Assembly: GCA_014904985.1 (NCBI GenBank) | Contig: MU128978.1 | Span: 1 to 64,000 of the forward strand | From: Hydnum rufescens UP504 | Taxonomy: Eukaryota > Basidiomycota > Agaricomycetes > Cantharellales > Hydnaceae | DNA length: 64,000 nucleotides | Reading direction: 5' to 3' | Shown here: one piece after another, positions 33,966 through 43,687 of the stretch | How positions within the stretch are numbered: the first letter of the stretch is position 1 | Layout: every line of letters starts with the position of its first letter | Notes under the pieces: generated by a model | What the model was told of the DNA's origin: nothing | Database searches by the model: none | The model's input: the letters and a program-made list of their open reading frames with translations, nothing else | Made by a program: the position numbers and the translations under genes

Positions 33966-34714
33966 GATACATGTATTATGTAACTGGATACCATTTAGGA
34001 ATAATTACATAATATTTGTACTAAACTCAGTCCCAAGTTACCTGCCTAGACACCTAGACATGCCTAGACATGCCTAGACATGCTTAGACATGCCTAGACA
34101 CCTAGACATGCCCAGACAAGCTTAGACACCCCTAGACATGCTTAGACTTGCTTAGGCACACAATTAGACACCTCCTGGTGATGGTCAACCTGTTCTAATT
34201 TATCCACTAGTAGACACACTGCATACTAAGCCCTCATGGACACACCAGGAAACTCTAATGAGATATAGCAAGCTCTAGACATGACTAGACACAGCTGATT
34301 TAGGCATGCCTAAATCAACTGCAGGGTGTCCATCAAGTCATTGTAAAACCCCTGGAGCAGCACCTGACTCTACACATCACTAGACATCACTGATTTAGGC
34401 ATGTCTAAATCAACCCTGGATAAGCCTCTTCAATTCAAAGTCAATAATTAAGCTCTAGACATCATTAGACACAACTGATTTAGGCATGCCTAAATCAACC
34501 CCAGAATCCTATCAAATAGTTAAAAAGCCTGGGAGTGGCGCCTGCGGCAGGCACAGATAGGCGTGCCTATTATAGGGACTTAGAAATTTTTCATCTTTTG
34601 AACACCTTTAGACACCGCCTAGATGTGCCTATATAAAAACCACCTCTTAGGTCAAAGGCCAATGCAACCGGAACCCACCTAAGAGGTACCTTTTTGAGGG
34701 TGCATTAGGTGTCA

Positions 34715-34980
34715 GATGCAAACTGATGGAGAAATTTGTAAAATACTGATGGGTGTTGATTTTAACAGTAATATCATTCTGTAGAGTGCAGTTTTGATCT
34801 GTTCTTTATGTTCTTAGTACCATTTGATGCAGATTTTCAACATCTTTCCAGGCGTGGCGGTTTTAAGAGGATTGGATGCGAACTGATGGAGAAATCCATT
34901 TAATACTGGAAATTCAGATTTTAATAGTAACATCAGTCTGGAGAGTGCATTTTTGGTCCATTTGACTTGTGTTTGCCCCT
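34715..34980 (+). repeat. dispersed GAGAAATTC repeat, two CpG-decayed units
   Basis: Two ~140-170 bp units containing AACTGATGGAGAAATTTG and TTTCCAGGCGTGGCGGTTTT. Compared with 15,990-16,340, most CG are TG or CA. Confidence 0.65.
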
Positions 34981-35236
34981 TAGAAGATTGAGAATATATT
35001 ATCTTTGATTGAACTCTCATTCTTGTGATTAGTCTTTCATCTCTTGTGAACTCTTCTCTCATGTCAAGCTTCATTGAGAATTAGTCTTCTACCTTGCTCC
35101 TCTCATGTACTCATCTTTTGTGACCTCACATAATCCTTGTGCCATGACTCCTCATCAATCATCTTAAGGAATTCTCTTTCATACTCAACCCAATTACATA
35201 ATTGCCTCCTCATACTATGAATGACCCTTAACAATT
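34980..35236 (+). mobile_element. decayed LTR (R-U5 part) of Gypsy copy
   Basis: Matches 37,905-38,165 along its length (GATTGAGAATATATTATCTT, ...CCCTTAACAATTTCC), but with CpG converted to TpG/CpA. It is directly joined to the integrase core at 35,237, so U3 on the left and everything from gag to RT have been deleted. Confidence 0.75.
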
Positions 35237-36117
35237 TCCAACTTCTGGAAATCTCTTGTGAAGCACCTCAGCATCAAGCTCAACCTCTCAACTGCACACC
35301 ACCCCAAGACAGATGGCCAAACTGAGTGATTAAACCAAATCCTTGAGCAGTACCTGTGAATTTATGTCAATTACCTACAAGATGACTGGGTGCTCCTCCT
35401 CCCCCTCATGGAATTCACATACAACAATGCTGAGCACTCGAATTAAATAACATGCTTCACTTCGTTTGCTTTAGGACCGAGGTCCAAATATCTGTCTGCA
35501 ATCTTTGGACTTTCTGCTACAAATGTCACGCCCTTCTTCATGAACAAAGGCTTCCACCCCAACCTTGAGATCAATATCAAGGCAGTACCTTCCACTGAAG
35601 CCAATCAGGCCACACTTGACCTTCACCATGTCCACAAGTATGTTTGTGAACAACTCATGATCATGAGAAGGCAAAATAAACAACAAGTAGCTGGGTCACA
35701 ACCCCCTTTCCCCACTCTCAACATTGGCAATCAAGTATGGCTCAACACCTGCAATATCAAAATGAAGCAATTGTCAAAGAAACTCAACCACAAAAAGCTT
35801 GGACCCTTCCCAGTCACTGAAAAGGTCTCAACACACACATATTGCCTCAGCCTCCCTCATGCTATGAATCAGATCCACAACATCTTTCATGTGTGACTCT
35901 TCAAACCTGTTTGCCCTAACCCCTTCCTCAATCACACCCAACCACCATCCCCACCCATTGAAATTGATGGCAAACTTGAATATGAAATCACCAAAATCAT
36001 CAACAGCAAAATTGATTGCTGCCATCATGGTAACAGTTTAGTCTATCACATATGCTGGTCTGGCTATGAGCATACCAATGACAAGTTCAGCTGGCTCCTA
36101 GCTGCAGAGCTCACAAA
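35237..36117 (+). pseudogene. Ty3/Gypsy integrase core to chromodomain (dead)
   Basis: Encodes LVKHLSIKLNLSTAHHPKTD-like GQTE text (integrase core end), then TGA (35,327-35,329), LNQILEQYL, TGA (35,357-35,359), IYVNYLQDDWVLLLPLMEFT, YNNAEHS, a ~75 bp foreign insertion, then NIKAVPSTEANQAT, GNQVWLNTCNIKMKQLSKKL, KKLGPFPVTEKVS, IHNIFHV and a chromodomain-like ICWSGYEHTNDKFSW. Both TGA stops sit where arginine CGA is expected (GQTER, QYLR). Same family as 23,798-24,446. Confidence 0.9.
35439..35513. repeat. ~75-bp insertion inside the integrase frame
   Basis: Present here but absent at the same codon in the paralogue (23,828). It keeps three CG dinucleotides and has a GGACC-GA-GGTCC hairpin, so it entered after the CpG decay of its host. 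Possible 3 bp ACT duplication at its edges. Origin unknown. Confidence 0.6.
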
Positions 36118-36214
36118 CACTCAAGACACAGTAATGGGCTTCCATTGACTACACCCTGAAAAACCAGGAAGAGAAGTACTCAACCTATCCACATAAACCA
36201 CATGACTTTGCACA

Positions 36215-36365
36215 CCATGATCATCAATCGCTCTCTCAATCTCTCTCTGTTTTCTCTCTCTCAATCTCTCTGTTTCCTCTCTCTCAATCTCTCTGTTTCC
36301 TCTCTCTCAATCTCTCTGTTTCCTCTCTCTCAATCTCTCTATTTTCTCTCTCACTCAATCTCCCC
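36215..36365 (+). repeat. CT-rich tandem repeat (~23-bp unit)
   Basis: Five or six units of CTCTCTCAATCTCTCTGTTTCC in the spacer after the chromodomain. Confidence 0.8.
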
Positions 36366-36522
36366 ATTTCTCTTTACCTCCCTCACTCCTTTCTTTTTTT
36401 TCTATCTTCCTCACTTGTGCACTTTGTTCACTTGCAACTATACAAAATTAAAACCCCACCCCCCTCCCTTACTCCTCCTCCTCCTCCTCCTCCTCCTCCT
36501 TGTGCTTCTCCTTTGTGAACTC

Positions 36523-37545
36523 TCACCCTGCCTCAGCATATTTGGTGGCATTGACCCACTGATGCCACACACTATGACAATTTTGCAACTGGTCCAAGGC
36601 AACAAGCAACAACCTCTGGACCTCTGACTCTGCCATGTCCACCTTATGCAAAGCCTCAGCAGCCTCCCACCATGCAAGCATCATGCACTGCACCAAATCA
36701 GAAACAGGATCCCTGGTACCTGCCAGCACCATCCTCACCTGCTTCATCAACATATCCATGGTAAGGGACCAAGAGCCCCCCACCATGAAATGCCATCTGA
36801 CACCTCATCCTTATCCAAACAAGATAGAGTCAATGGCAACTTGACCTGCTGCTGCCTATGAGGCTGCTTCACCTCCTTGTCACCATCAGGACCCCACTTC
36901 AGGGACCAATGATTTGGTGGCACCAATGAACACTTGCTGTTCTGCCTAACATATGCAAGACAGTGGAAGCACTTCCCCTTCTCACACCACAGCTTGACCC
37001 CTGACTTACCCTCACAAACCCACTGCACATGCAACATGCAAGACCATGCACCATTCACACTGCACACAAAATCAGTGAAATCAAAAAAAAAAAATTTACT
37101 TTTGGCCACTCACCATCAACAACTCCTCACCATTGTCACTCAACAACAATGGGACATCTTGTGATGAACCCCATTGCACCTCTGCCTCAGCCTTACACTT
37201 GTCAGCAGCTGCAGCTTCAAGCTTCAAGCTGCCTCATGGGTGTGCACAGCATTCTCCTCACATTCACAAACAACTGCAACTTGGTCTGCAACCCTTTTGA
37301 CATGATGCCTCCACCCTGAAACCACCTCCTCCATATTGGGGACAAGAGGAGAAGGGTCAGGCAACTGCCCCTGCACCTGCACCTGCTGCTACACCACAAG
37401 TCAATAAACCACCATGACCAAAAAAGAGAAACCCACTCACCTCCCACTTGACCAGCACACCCATTGACTTCTCAACCTCAGCAGTCACAGGAATATCTGC
37501 CACAGCACCCACCTTAAGAAGGGTCAGAATAGCTTTGTCTGCCAT
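36523..37545 (-). CDS. antisense cysteine-cluster, coiled-coil gene downstream of Gypsy pol
   Basis: Minus-strand gene, start MADKAILTLLKVGAVAD at 37,545, then VEKSMGVLVKWE, intron 1 (37,389-37,440: GTGAGTGG...GTGTAG), a helical exon, GEELLM, intron 2 (37,060-37,113: GTGAGTGG...TGTGCAG), and a cysteine cluster CEWCMVLHVQWVCEGKSG, LWCEKGKCFHC, NSKCSL. A C-terminal helix with LMKQVRMVLAGTRDPVSDL ends KYAEAG with TGA at 36,523. The C-x2-C...C-x2-C pattern before a coiled coil recalls a large agaricomycete family of hypothetical genes. Both introns are visible at the other Gypsy copy (24,800-26,780), so the gene travels with the element. Role unknown; DNA or RNA binding by the cysteines is a guess. 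Frames between exons were not fully verified. Confidence 0.6.
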
Positions 37546-37724
37546 TGTAATGATTGTAGTACAGAACCAGAAAAAATCCATGACAAACTTGCCCTTTATA
37601 GAATCTGTCATGGCACCCACCGAAACCACAAAAACCGTGTCAACCCCCAACACATCCCACACCTCAATAACACACTTCAAGGGCTCCACACTTAAAGGGG
37701 GGGTACTCTTACAAGTCATACTTG

Positions 37725-38165
37725 CAACCTTGCAAGATTAACCATGGCTATCCCATGATCACATGACATTGACAACTCCTCAGACCATTATTTACATCAC
37801 ACCACTCCATACATCACATCACCCCACATATCACACCACTCCTTACATCGCACCACCATCCTTAATTAAATTCCCTTTAACCTTTTAGTATATAAGTAGC
37901 TACATCCTGTACTCTCACTCTTTGGGAGATCGAGAATATATTGTCTTTTATTGAACTCTTACTCTCATGATTAAGCCTTTTGTCTTTTGTGAATTTCCTC
38001 TTGCATTAAGTCTCACGGTCTTTTCGCTCCACTCCTCTTACATACTTGTCTCTCGTGACCTTACGTAATCCTCGCGCCGCGACTCCTTATCAATCGTATT
38101 AAGGGACTCTCATACTCGACCCGGTTACATAATCGCTTCCCCTTACTACAAACAACCCTTAACAA
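37725..38165 (+). mobile_element. CpG-intact LTR closing the Gypsy remnant
   Basis: Holds TAGTATATAAGTAGC (TATA box near 37,890) and then text matching 34,980-35,236, ending ...CCCTTAACAACTTCCA. It keeps CGCGCCGCG where the left copy has TGTGCCATG. It marks the right-hand edge of the transposon block. No primer-binding site was recognised after it. Confidence 0.75.
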
Positions 38166-38541
38166 CTTCCATAACCGCAATAGGAACAACCTCCAGGAGT
38201 CCAACCCTACAGACCTGGGGCCACAGGGTGATGGACAGAATGATCCTGGAGAGCCTCATACTCCTCTGCCTAGGCTCCCTGGAACACCTCCTGGGGATAC
38301 CCCAGGATCGCCCTTGTCTTCTGAAAGGCCACACTTCCGTAGAGGCCACTGTGGGTGCCAGGGAGCCTCCCAGACCTCCTGGGCCACCAGGACCGCCAGG
38401 GCTGCCCAGAGACGTTAGCACAAACGCAGCTGTTCAGACGGTAGATGTGGATGACGCCAGACATTCCCTCAGGAAGAGTCCTCTCCGTTCTGGCCTCAGA
38501 GACTTGTGTCACATGATTTTACTCCGGACCCAGAGGCCAAA
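38166..38541. other. junction between transposon block and genes; possible gag remnant
   Basis: Pro/Gly-rich in one plus frame (PPGPPGPPGLPRDVS) and in the opposite strand. It could be a decayed Gypsy leader/gag, or 3' flank of DUG3. No confident call. Confidence 0.35.
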
Positions 38542-40198
38542 CTATATAGGGATAACCTCTGGATCGGAAATTGTGGGGGAGACTGAAAAGGAACCATGAT
38601 GAGAGCCAGGTGTTCGGCGAGGATTTTGCGTCCAAAGTCCTTTCTCGGCCGCAAATTCGGCAGTCCGCTTTGATTTACTGGATGCGCTAAACTCATCTAT
38701 TATTGGAATTTGGAGGATATTCATCTATAGAGGTGGGTCACTTCAGCATTGCTGGAGTCATGGCCTCCATGTGACATGTGAACATGCAAATGAGATAAAA
38801 ATGAGGCGATTAATGCATGGGACAGGGACCCACCTATCAGGGTATTCATCTTTATTTCCATCCAGTCAGCTATATTCTCGAAAAATTCAGGGCCGACAGC
38901 GGGAACAGAGGTCTGCACTAATCGTACCTTTTTCGAAGGTCAACGGTTCACTAGCCACCATGATGATGTTCTCCCGCTTGTCAGACTTGGACATCCTGTA
39001 GTGCCCGCCAGGTGCATATTCACTGAACGTCGTTCCCGATGAGAAATACTATCGTGCGCGTGTAGCCTCAAAGTCAGGATTAGATGGCACGCGATCTGGG
39101 ATGACATAAACGTACGAGGGATGCGGCTTCATCGTACTTGGATGAGATGTATCGTGAAGCGACAATCGTTGAACCCTCGGTCACGAAGAAGTTCAAGAGA
39201 CTTGGCTGTTCCATGAGCGTTAGCCTCGGCAATACGATGAATGAAAATTTTCTCCGCACTTCGGTAATATTGGCTTACCACGCCAATTTATTCAAATGTC
39301 GAGTGGTTCTAGGACCGCATCGCGCAAAACGGCAGGGGAGAACTCCCGGGCACGCACATCCGGCAATTTGGAGAGATACAGGGCAAAGACCCACTCAGAA
39401 TCTTGCAGAAGGCACTTAGACATACCCTAAAGAGATATGCGCATGGACTTTCCGACTCACCCGTATTGCCTTGTGGGACCAGGAAAAGCTCGTCTGAGAG
39501 GCTGGCCTGCAGCTTACGCTTGATTTTGTCGGATTCCGCAATACCTCCGTCATGCATGAACTATTATTATGGGGAAGTTGAGGGTATCCATATTAGGGGA
39601 TTGTGAAGATCAAGGCTGACCATGATTTTCTCGTAGGACCAAGGGTGACAGTTGTCTTGTGAGAGAGAGCCTGCAGTGGTTGCCCGCACATGGCCGAAGA
39701 CGAGGGGACTCTTCGTCTTCTCAGCTATTCGATTCAAGTCCGAATTATTCCACGCCTTGATTGCGATCTTTCAGAGTCGAGAAGCCGTAGAGGGGACGGT
39801 CGCGTACCGGAGTAATAGACTTGAACAGACAAGGCTGATGACCCAGCTCTTCATCCACGACGGAGTCGTACCAGCCTTGATGACAATTGTGTTTTTAGCA
39901 TTACCCAGGTCGCCACGAGGACGAAATACCAACCGACACCAAACCCGTCGCCATTAATTGGCCTCCGCAGATCCAAGCGTAGACGACTGTCGAGGGCCTG
40001 ATTTATAATTGAATGCCGTGGCCGTGTCAGGAGCTACAAAACCTTGTGAACAATCTTTCCCTCGAGTTTTGCCATTAGATACCCCATACATGGGCAAGTT
40101 GTATTGGTGTGGTGCTCTTTACAGCCACAACTCTAGCGATCGACGACTCAGCAGTCCAACGAGGATGTCCTCAATGTGTTATCCACTGACCGACACAT
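38542..40198 (-). CDS. DUG3: DUG3-type class II glutamine amidotransferase
   Basis: Subunit of the Dug2-Dug3 glutathione-degrading complex: an N-terminal-nucleophile amidohydrolase acting in the cytosol. Start MCR (Cys2 nucleophile) at 40,198; a 57 nt intron follows the eighth base. Then VVAVKSTTPIQLAH, LLTRPRHSIINQALDSRLRL, RRPINGDGFGV, GWYDSVVDEELGHQPCLFKS, ITPAWNNSDLNRIAEKTKSP, LVFGHVRATTAGSLSQDNCH, FMHDGGIAESDKIKRKLQAS, QGNTDSEWVFALYLSK, EQPSLLNFFVTEGSTIVASR, YISSKYDEAASL, FSEYAPGGHYRMSKSDKREN, IIMVASEPLTFEK and IPIIDEF: the whole family pattern in order, with at least eight introns. One apparent 1-nt frameshift near 39,307 lies before TRHLNKLAW. The last two exons are uncertain. Head-to-head with VTC1. 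Identity is near certain; intactness is not. Confidence 0.93.
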
Positions 40199-40260
40199 GT
40201 TTCGAGGATATCACTTATGAAAGAGTGTGTGATAAGGAGCGCGTGACACTCTAGGTTCCC
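40199..40260. promoter_or_regulatory. 62-bp divergent promoter between DUG3 and VTC1
   Basis: Only 62 bp separate the two start codons. No TATA box is evident. The 5' UTRs must be very short or overlap, so the genes probably share regulatory DNA, some of it possibly inside coding sequence. Confidence 0.6.
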
Positions 40261-40950
40261 ATGTCGACCCAACCTCTCCTTCAGCGTACAGCTCAAAAGC
40301 GCATTGCTCTTCCCGTCAGAGTAGAACCTAAAGTATTCTTCGCTAATGAACGCAGTGCGTACATCTATGTTCTGTTGGCTATGGTGTCTCTAATGGATCC
40401 TGGCGACGAAGCTTTCTTGTCATGGCTTCACTTCACTGTAGTGCTTGGGGGTCTTTCTGTCGGGTTGCTAAACTTTGGTGACAAAGTACGCGCTGCTCTC
40501 GTGTTTTTGACCCTCCACAACTTATCTATCATTCAATAACTGCCGGTAGGTAGGCAAAATTAGCGCGGGCATGTTTTCGTTTATCGGTAATTCTTATTCC
40601 TCTTTCGTCGTGTTTGCTATGGCCCCTCATTTGCTTTTGCAGCCATGGCTATCATGGTATACGCTCTCGCAACATATCACTGGCGTGCATCCGCCATTCG
40701 ACGTCGCGACGCAGGCCCATATGACGATCGTCTTGGTCCAGTAAGATCATACCACTGTCACCTACTCGTTGTAAACGCCGGAAAGTTCATTGATTTGTTT
40801 GCTTCAACAGACTGTTCTTTGCGTTTTTCTTCTAGGTGTCAAATGTACGCCCGAATCAGTGAATGCTGTGTCTGATCACTTGCTGCGACAGCCGCCATTT
40901 TAGTAAATTTTATTCTTCGCTTCACGTTACGAGTAGGTAAGGGGCTCTGA
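40261..40950 (+). CDS. VTC1: VTC1, vacuolar transporter chaperone subunit
   Basis: Small membrane subunit of the VTC polyphosphate polymerase complex of the vacuole. Six exons with clean GT-AG sites: 40,261-40,354, 40,412-40,485, 40,550-40,586, 40,643-40,740, 40,811-40,835, 40,892-40,950. The product begins [128 protein letters not shown], about 128 residues, usual for the family. Three membrane helices (DUF202 fold) after the conserved R-x2[16 protein letters not shown] segment. Frame intact throughout. Ends 170 bp from the convergent THO gene. Confidence 0.97.
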
Positions 40951-41120
40951 GGAGGCTACACTGAATCCATCTTTTTGGCGGGGCCGCATGAAGTTCCCCA
41001 TGTTTTGTAACTTATTCCGTCTCACCCGTGACAAGCGCCATGCACTACAACCATAACGTTAATGGGCCCCTAGTCAAAACATCCAACGACAGCGAAATTA
41101 AGAATTTTTACATGACCGTA

Positions 41121-42471
41121 TCAATCAGGAACAGAAGACAATTCACTAGAAGCATCAGACGCCTCCCCTTCCTCTAAATCCTCCTTCGCTGTTTTTCGTT
41201 TGGCACCCCGCCCCCTCGACGGTGAGCCGGACCCACTCCCGGACGGGGCAAGCCCCCCCATCCCTGAGTCGTCTTCAGCCACTTCACCCATCTCGATGTC
41301 CTCACCATCCTCTGGCCCCTCCAGTTCTGGAGATTGCATACTAAGGTCCCGATCGAGCGTTCCAACTGGTGATTGGGGTGATGACGGTATTGAAGACGAG
41401 CCATGGTTTGCATTGTTAGGATTGAGTATACGATGTGCAACATCAGAAGAGGTGGGAGGCTTGGCGAGAGGGAATTTGTGATTGTGACGAAGGGGAAGAA
41501 AGGGCGGGCTTCGGGATTGAGGCTGGATGGCGCCGTAGGTGTTGACGTCCTCTGAATTTTTTCGCTTCATTGCCCTTCCCATTGCCTTCTTGTGTCTCGT
41601 TGTCGTTACCCGCGGTGGGCAGGAAAGGCGTGGTCGAGCGGGACGGATCAAGAGCCTCTTGAGTCTCTGTTTCGGAATCCTTCCCGTGTAAGGATCATCT
41701 CCTGAATGCGTTGTCGAATGTCCTCCATCATGCTTCGCTTGGCAGCGAGACTTCCCGAGTCGCTTCTTGTTCGGCCTGGATTGCAGTTATTTCATCCTCC
41801 AGTTCTGCTATTGATCTGCACGGCGATGAGAGCTTGGAAGAGGGTGTGATTTGATAAAACGCACTGGTTGAGCTCAGAGCGAGGCGGTAGATTGTTTATT
41901 TTAGCGGCGATCACGTCGTACTCCTTCTTTCGTTCGCGAAAGAGTTCGGCGTCGCGAAGCTCCCCTCGAAGCCTCTCAATTTCCTCTTGTGTTTCACCAT
42001 ATTCCTGGTCTAAATTCTAGCGTTAGATTCGACGCAGAAACAGCACACTACAAGGGAATACGGACTTATTCGCTCCTTCGTTAGTTCATACTCCTGTGCC
42101 TGCATGATTTCGGCCTGAACCACGAGTGAACTCTTCTGCATTACTAACAAAAAGGCCCCCAATTCGACTTCCAGCGCGCTCCGTGGCTCATCCAGAGGAT
42201 GTACAGCAGATGCCTCCCTCATCCTGGTCATGGACCTTTCTTGATAGTTTCGAAGCGCCAGGACATAGGTCTGTAGCTTCTTGGATATTTTCCGTACATT
42301 ACGCTCATCGACTTCGAGCCTCCGGTGTTGCAAAGTTTCTAGGTATTCATGGACAGACCGGCTTCATGGATGGAAGATTCAGGGTGCATCATGACGAACC
42401 TTCTTCTTCTGGCGATAATCGTAGTCCACAGCAGATGGGTCAACGGCCATAGGCGCAGGTCCATCGGTCAT
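41121..42471 (-). CDS. THO complex subunit 7-like protein
   Basis: Predicted coiled-coil subunit of the nuclear THO/TREX complex, which couples transcription to mRNA packaging and export. Start taken at MTDGPAPMAVDPSAVDYDYR (42,471). Then ISKKLQTYVLALRNYQ, DEPRSALEVELGAFLLVMQK, AQEYELTKERI, an intron (about 42,015-42,073), NQEYGETQEEIERLRGELRD, AELFRERKKEYDVIAAKINN, LPPRSEL (the Thoc7-typical EYDxxAxxIxxxPxR motif), another intron and IAELEDEITAIQAEQEA. A long Ser/Pro/Glu-rich acidic tail ends EEGEASDASSELSSVPD. The joins at the first intron and near 41,760 leave an apparent one-base frame problem that I could not resolve. The start is the least certain part. Divergent from the APH-like gene 186 bp away. 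Confidence 0.72.
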
Positions 42472-42657
42472 ATTTGGGGTTTCGAGGAGGTTCGGCTTTT
42501 CCCGACATGGATAGACTCGGGATCTGGTCACGAGTCCAAGGCTGGACCTTGTCGTATCGTATCTCTTCCGCCCTTGCAGCTCTGCCACTGATACGAATCC
42601 TTCCACACTTTATAAGCTTCATCCTCACATATTGGCCTTACCCAGCTCTTGGAGTCA

Positions 42658-43687
42658 TGTCTGACCTTGATGTATTAGCTCCTCACCTTCATTTTTCGTG
42701 TTTCTTTTTTTCTGTTCATAGTTTCTGACGACATTTCTCTACCGACCGTGCCAAAGGAGCTGGCTGAATTTGAGCGTGACCTCATCGTTAGCCATTTCAA
42801 AGTCCTGCTAAAAGCCGGGGGAGACCCGTTTCTTCGATTTTCATCTGCTGGGGAAGCCCCCCTTGTTTATCGAGCATGGCAACGATGTTCTGGCCGAGAC
42901 CAGTACTCAATACTTCTACACTCTCGCCCAGAATAACCCATCGGCTCTTCGTATTCCCAAAGTTTTCGACGCCTTCTGCCTAGAAGGATATTGCCTTCTT
43001 CGTTATGGAGAAGATAGAGGCGCCTACCCTGAAAACCTGCGACATTCCAGAAACGGATGCCGTAGAAAGAGTTGCCTCACCATAAAGTGGCTTCTCGACC
43101 AGATGCCTTTGGTCCCTAGTTCAGTGTTTGGAAGGATTTCGTCGAACAGGGGGCTTGTGTGATACCGGTTCTTCAAGGATCATCAGGCGCCAGTACCCTT
43201 CGCCAACTCCGAAGGGCTCCTTAAATACGTCGTTAAAGCATGAATCTTGCCCTTGACTGCTTTCATGGCTCGTTATTGATCCATTCCTCTCCCGCAGGCG
43301 CTTAAGTGCCGCCCGAGGGGCGCGCAGCCGTCCACTTCTGTTTTGGAAGAGCTCTCGACCTCTTTCTCGAAGGATCTATTCATCTACCATAGCGACATCA
43401 GCAAGGTCAACTTCCTCATCAGCACCGCGACTGGATGTCTCTACATGATTGACTTCCAGCACGTCGGCGTGCTCCCGAAGGCATTCCAGACTTACGCCTT
43501 TTTCAATATCGATGACGTCTTTGCTGTACTATTACCCAGCACTACAACTGAAATAAACTACATTGACTATGTACAGAAGCCCAGCCGGTGCCTGGTTCGG
43601 TCTTTTCTTTTCGTAAAACAGGGGGTGAATAAATACTGCCGGCAGGCACGAGTCTTCTCCAATTTGTCGTTTAATGCCGCACGGTGA
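42658..43687 (+). CDS. APH/choline-kinase-like phosphotransferase-fold protein
   Basis: A basidiomycete protein of the aminoglycoside-phosphotransferase-like kinase fold; substrate unknown. Recognised by KELAEFERDLIVSHFKVLLK-like text, FIEHGNDVLAETSTQYFYTL, AQNNPSALRIPKVFDAFC, AIKWLLDQMPLVPSSVFGRI-type sequence (43,080-43,150), an intron at about 43,230-43,299, then LSTSFSKDLFIYHSDISKVN (HxDxxxxNFL catalytic loop, about 43,389), FLISTATGCLYMIDFQHVGV (IDF metal-binding motif) and LPKAFQTYAFFNIDDVF. The first exon (MSDLD, intron to about 42,720) is a guess because phases do not match cleanly. The C-terminus past 43,530 may include an unrecognised intron. Confidence 0.7.

Larger units (their letters stand above)
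29722..34711. mobile_element. 5-kb giant-palindrome element, non-coding
   Basis: Terminal inverted repeats of ~37 bp: CACCTAATGCACCCTCAAAA...CCTCTTAGGTGG at 29,722-29,758 and its complement at 34,676-34,711. Each end also forms its own CCTCTTAGGTGG/CCACCTAAGAGG hairpin (29,747-29,793; 34,639-34,686). Going inward come a shared GCAGGCGC subterminal patch (29,885; 34,540), CTAGACATG arrays (left 30,173-30,797; right 34,045-34,150), then ~1.5 kb arms meeting at 32,414/32,415 on GTGAAATTTCAC. The arms are nearly identical for the inner few hundred bases and clearly diverged outside. No frame exceeds ~115 codons and no domain is seen. Probably non-autonomous; no target duplication could be assigned. 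Confidence 0.8.

Noticed and set aside
36202..36627. Ser/Leu/Phe-rich 141-codon plus frame
   Set aside because: Translation of the CT tandem repeat and poly-pyrimidine spacer; no domain.
40150..40198. Frameshift at the start of DUG3
   Set aside because: First reading gave MCR then a shift. A 57 nt GT...AG intron after eight bases restores MCRVVAVKSTTPIQLAH, so no lesion there.
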